Part shown: in pieces, positions 61,902-64,000 of the stretch
Numbering within the stretch: the first letter of the stretch is position 1
Layout: every line of letters begins with the position of its first letter
Source of the DNA: a candidate division KSB1 bacterium
GTDB lineage: Bacteria; Zhuqueibacterota; Zhuqueibacteria; Residuimicrobiales; Krinioviventaceae
DNA: 64,000 nt
NCBI GenBank assembly: GCA_034521575.1
Contig: JAXHMJ010000001.1
Location: 487,789 to 551,788 of the forward strand
Reading direction: 5' to 3'
The notes under the pieces: model-generated
Databases searched by the model: none
The model's input: only the letters and a program-made list of their open reading frames with translations
What the model was told of the DNA's origin: nothing
Program-made: the position numbers and the translations under genes

Positions 61902-62223
61902 AATATCGCGATGCGGCTGGCTGGCTGGTGCCGCTGATATGTCCGTCTGGACGGTATGTATCGTTGCCGCTGAAAAAGAACGGACGTATTTTTGTCAGAT
62001 GAGCGCCGGAAACCCGAACGGCAGTTTCATAATCCACAGATCTCGAATCCGCAGCTGAAAACTCTATGCGCACACAGATCTGTCCATCCGCATGAACAGC
62101 GTCCGCGAGTGCAGCGGGTGTTGGATAGCGCCAGTCCGGTCCGGATGCCCTGGCATTTCCCGCAGCGTATGCCAGGACCCCGGAGGCGCTGATTCCTTTG
62201 ATAAAAGTCCTTCGTTTCATCAT
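61846..62223 (-). CDS. Tat signal and N-terminal domain of the metallophosphoesterase
   Basis: It begins MMKRRTFIKGISASGVLAYA, a twin-arginine signal (RRTFIK), with AGGAGTC upstream. A beta-rich N-terminal domain follows to HISGTSQP. Beyond that the frame turns to nonsense residues, while removing one AGCC unit gives SQPHRDIVVLWLDHASK, joining the main part. A tandem-repeat slip in the DNA or in assembly is the likely cause. Confidence 0.75.
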   Translation of the reverse strand: MMKRRTFIKGISASGVLAYAAGNARASGPDWRYPTPAALADAVHADGQICVRIEFSAADSRSVDYETAVRVSGAHLTKIRPFFFSGNDTYRPDGHISGTSQPAASRYCGALAGPCLKRIRDFDQY

Positions 62224-62235
62224 GACTCCTTGATT

Positions 62236-63999
62236 CTAATGTGCCGATGAACCGTTGATCCACAGGCGTTTGTCCGCCAAACGGCCGCGCGGTTTGACAA
62301 TACAGGTGACGCCTTCAGGCGCTGTATAATTGAGGAATAGCTGATCGCCTTTGACCCGCCACTGTACCTCGACCACGCCATCCGGATGCGGCACCGTACC
62401 CTCGGCCCAGGTGATCGATTCGGCCAGCGGCTCGATGCGCACGGTATCCGGGGAATAAAAGCAGGGGAATCCCAGGCGCACGCCGAGGATATCGGTGGTC
62501 ATGTAATAAGTGGGACCGCCGCTCCAGGCGTGACTCAGGGTGCCCTGTCCTGAAGACGGGCCGCTGCCGTCGTCAAAATTTTCCCACGCCGTATCGTTGT
62601 GATTCAGGATCATGCGTGTCCAGTACTGCCGGATGAACCTTTCGGCAATATCCGCGCGGTTGTGACGATACAGGGCGCCGAGCACATAAAATCCGCCGTA
62701 CGGTGTGACCTTGCGCGCGCGTGAGATTTCACCGATGTCCGCGAGTTCTGTCCGGTAAAAATCAGTGAGAATCGTCTCACGCGGTTTCGAATTGTATCCG
62801 CTCAACGACATCCAGGCGCTGGAAATGGGGTAATGATGATCAATCGGCTCGCCATTTTTGAATCCGTCCCGATAGGCGCCGCGTTTTTCATCCCAGCACA
62901 GGCGGTTGACCGCCTGAACGGTTTCTTGTACAAGCTGTTTATAGCGGTGCATGTCGTCAGGTTTGTCGAGTTTGGCCGCCAGATGCGCCATGTTTTCGAA
63001 CGAGCGCGCCAGCAGCGACTGCATCATGGTCAACTGCGCGCGCTTGTCGATGCGTGTCCATTCCACAAACGCCGGCAGATTTGCAAACAGACCGTTTTTC
63101 TGCTGTTTGTCCACTGCGTTTTCGACCATATATCGATAATTATCATACAATTCGGCTGCAAACTCGATATCGCCGCTCCAGTCCACGTACCAGCGGAAAT
63201 ATTCCAGAGTGATGAATGGAAAATCGTACAACAGTCCGGGCTCGTCCCCGGATTTTTCTTTATCCGGATAAAACATGCCGCGATATTTGTCCTGAAACAC
63301 CTCCAGACTGTATTTGATCAGTCTCGGATCACCGCTGCCGGCCAGAGTGATGGCAAATTGAGGCAGAGCATCGCCCGCGTACAATCCGCGTTCCCGGAAC
63401 GGCGTATCGGTATAGGTGTCTTCAGCACATACCAACAAGGTACGCCAGCCCAGCTCCCAGATTTCATTGAACAGGGGATCGGAACAGGTGAACGAGCCGA
63501 TTTTTTCAAAGGGGTAAATTTGACTGACCATGCCCAGACGCTTGAGGGTCACCGGTCCCCTGTTGCCGGTTACATTCACCTGCAGATAGCGGGCGCCGTA
63601 GGGTTTGAACGTCTCGTGGCGCTGGGAGCCGCCAGCGGAGATATGCCGGGTGGCGGTGTAAATACCGGGACGTTTGAGCACCGAGGCCAGGCTGTCGCTC
63701 GTCAGATCCTCGGCAAATCCGATGTCGATGCGGGTTCCTTCAGGCGCGGTGTATTCGATGAAAATGCGTCCCAGAATTTTGCCGCCCATGTCGAATACAA
63801 GCGCGGATTCATCAGTCAGTGTAATATCCGATACCTGATGGGACGGAAGGTTGAGATTCGAATCGGGCATCCGCCAGGCCATGTCCCAGGCGGGATTCCC
63901 GGCCGTAACGCCGCGGTTCTGTCCCTGCCAGGGGCCGAGAAATTCCGGTAGCTCCTGATGAGACCGATAAACAATATGAACCGAACCAGGTACATCCGC
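62236..63999 (-). CDS. GH78-like alpha-L-rhamnosidase, 5' end beyond the window
   Basis: The frame is open to the right edge of the window, so the N-terminus is missing; at least 587 residues are present. GH78 features are VFDMGGKILGRIFIEYTAPE, the catalytic (alpha/alpha)6 barrel with CAEDTYTDTPFRERGLYAGD (general-acid region), FPFITLEYFRWYVDWSGDI, and TAWENFDDGSGPSSGQGTLS (second acid region), and a C-terminal beta-sandwich. It removes terminal rhamnose and complements the GH106 enzyme. Confidence 0.88.
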   Translation of the reverse strand, partial: ADVPGSVHIVYRSHQELPEFLGPWQGQNRGVTAGNPAWDMAWRMPDSNLNLPSHQVSDITLTDESALVFDMGGKILGRIFIEYTAPEGTRIDIGFAEDLTSDSLASVLKRPGIYTATRHISAGGSQRHETFKPYGARYLQVNVTGNRGPVTLKRLGMVSQIYPFEKIGSFTCSDPLFNEIWELGWRTLLVCAEDTYTDTPFRERGLYAGDALPQFAITLAGSGDPRLIKYSLEVFQDKYRGMFYPDKEKSGDEPGLLYDFPFITLEYFRWYVDWSGDIEFAAELYDNYRYMVENAVDKQQKNGLFANLPAFVEWTRIDKRAQLTMMQSLLARSFENMAHLAAKLDKPDDMHRYKQLVQETVQAVNRLCWDEKRGAYRDGFKNGEPIDHHYPISSAWMSLSGYNSKPRETILTDFYRTELADIGEISRARKVTPYGGFYVLGALYRHNRADIAERFIRQYWTRMILNHNDTAWENFDDGSGPSSGQGTLSHAWSGGPTYYMTTDILGVRLGFPCFYSPDTVRIEPLAESITWAEGTVPHPDGVVEVQWRVKGDQLFLNYTAPEGVTCIVKPRGRLADKRLWINGSSAH

Positions 64000-64000
64000 A

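Noticed and set aside
62833..63951. 372-codon plus-strand frame opposite the GH78 gene
   Set aside because: The shadow of a strongly conserved rhamnosidase; no independent features.

Overview
The window looks like chromosome of a bacterium from the FCB side of the tree (Calditrichota/KSB1-like lineages are the best guess). The evidence is a secreted GH5 enzyme with a C-terminal FlgD-like sorting tail containing NFPNPFNPQTTIRY, many exported glycan-active enzymes, a NagB/PIG-L fusion, and an FtsZ-like/VWA operon. No rRNA or tRNA gene was seen, so the assignment rests on protein features only.

Region 1 (about 0.3-7.4 kb, plus strand) is an operon of an M48-type metalloprotease with a TerB-like tail, a membrane-anchored VWA protein, a small membrane protein that is probably the VWA protein's own C-terminus, and a large tubulin/FtsZ-like GTPase read in two frames. 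VWA plus this FtsZ-like family is a predicted, experimentally undescribed membrane-remodelling system. Region 2 (about 7.4-38.6 kb, mostly minus strand) is an integrative, phage-like island. At its right end are a tyrosine recombinase and a Cro/CI-like regulator, facing a leftward operon with a clear promoter. That operon runs through excisionase-like proteins, a PD-(D/E)XK nuclease, replication-type proteins, many small phage genes, a sulfotransferase, two glycosyltransferases, endolysin, holin and tail-spike-like proteins. At its left end is an integron-type integrase without a recognisable cassette array. No terminase, portal, capsid or tape-measure gene is present. Three plus-strand cargo genes (a PAS-histidine kinase-receiver hybrid, a GAF protein and a possible HEPN-like protein) are embedded in the lysis/tail part, two of them behind duplicated copies of the same promoter/leader segment. 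A group II intron remnant lies beside the kinase. About 3.8 kb next to the integrase has no gene but holds five 175-bp tandem repeats and a GC-rich, hairpin-rich pair of long repeats.

Region 3 (39.3-46.2 kb) is an amino-sugar operon: NagB/PIG-L fusion, ROK kinase, ROK repressor and sodium symporter, behind a consensus sigma-70 promoter overlapped by a 27-bp palindromic operator. Region 4 (46.2-64 kb) is a carbohydrate locus: Tat-exported aldo/keto reductase, GH5, a lipoprotein, a beta-propeller hydrolase-like protein, GH106 and GH78 rhamnosidases, an exported phosphoesterase and an NCS1 transporter with a small partner. It is interrupted by an AT-rich BglII-type restriction-modification pair and a Phd/VapC toxin-antitoxin pair.

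At least eight genes carry single-base indels, nearly all missing one base at a short homopolymer and several inside invariant family motifs. This points to sequencing/assembly error (or recent decay). It must be weighed before any of the frameshifts is called programmed, including the attractive A AAA AAG site in the FtsZ-like gene.
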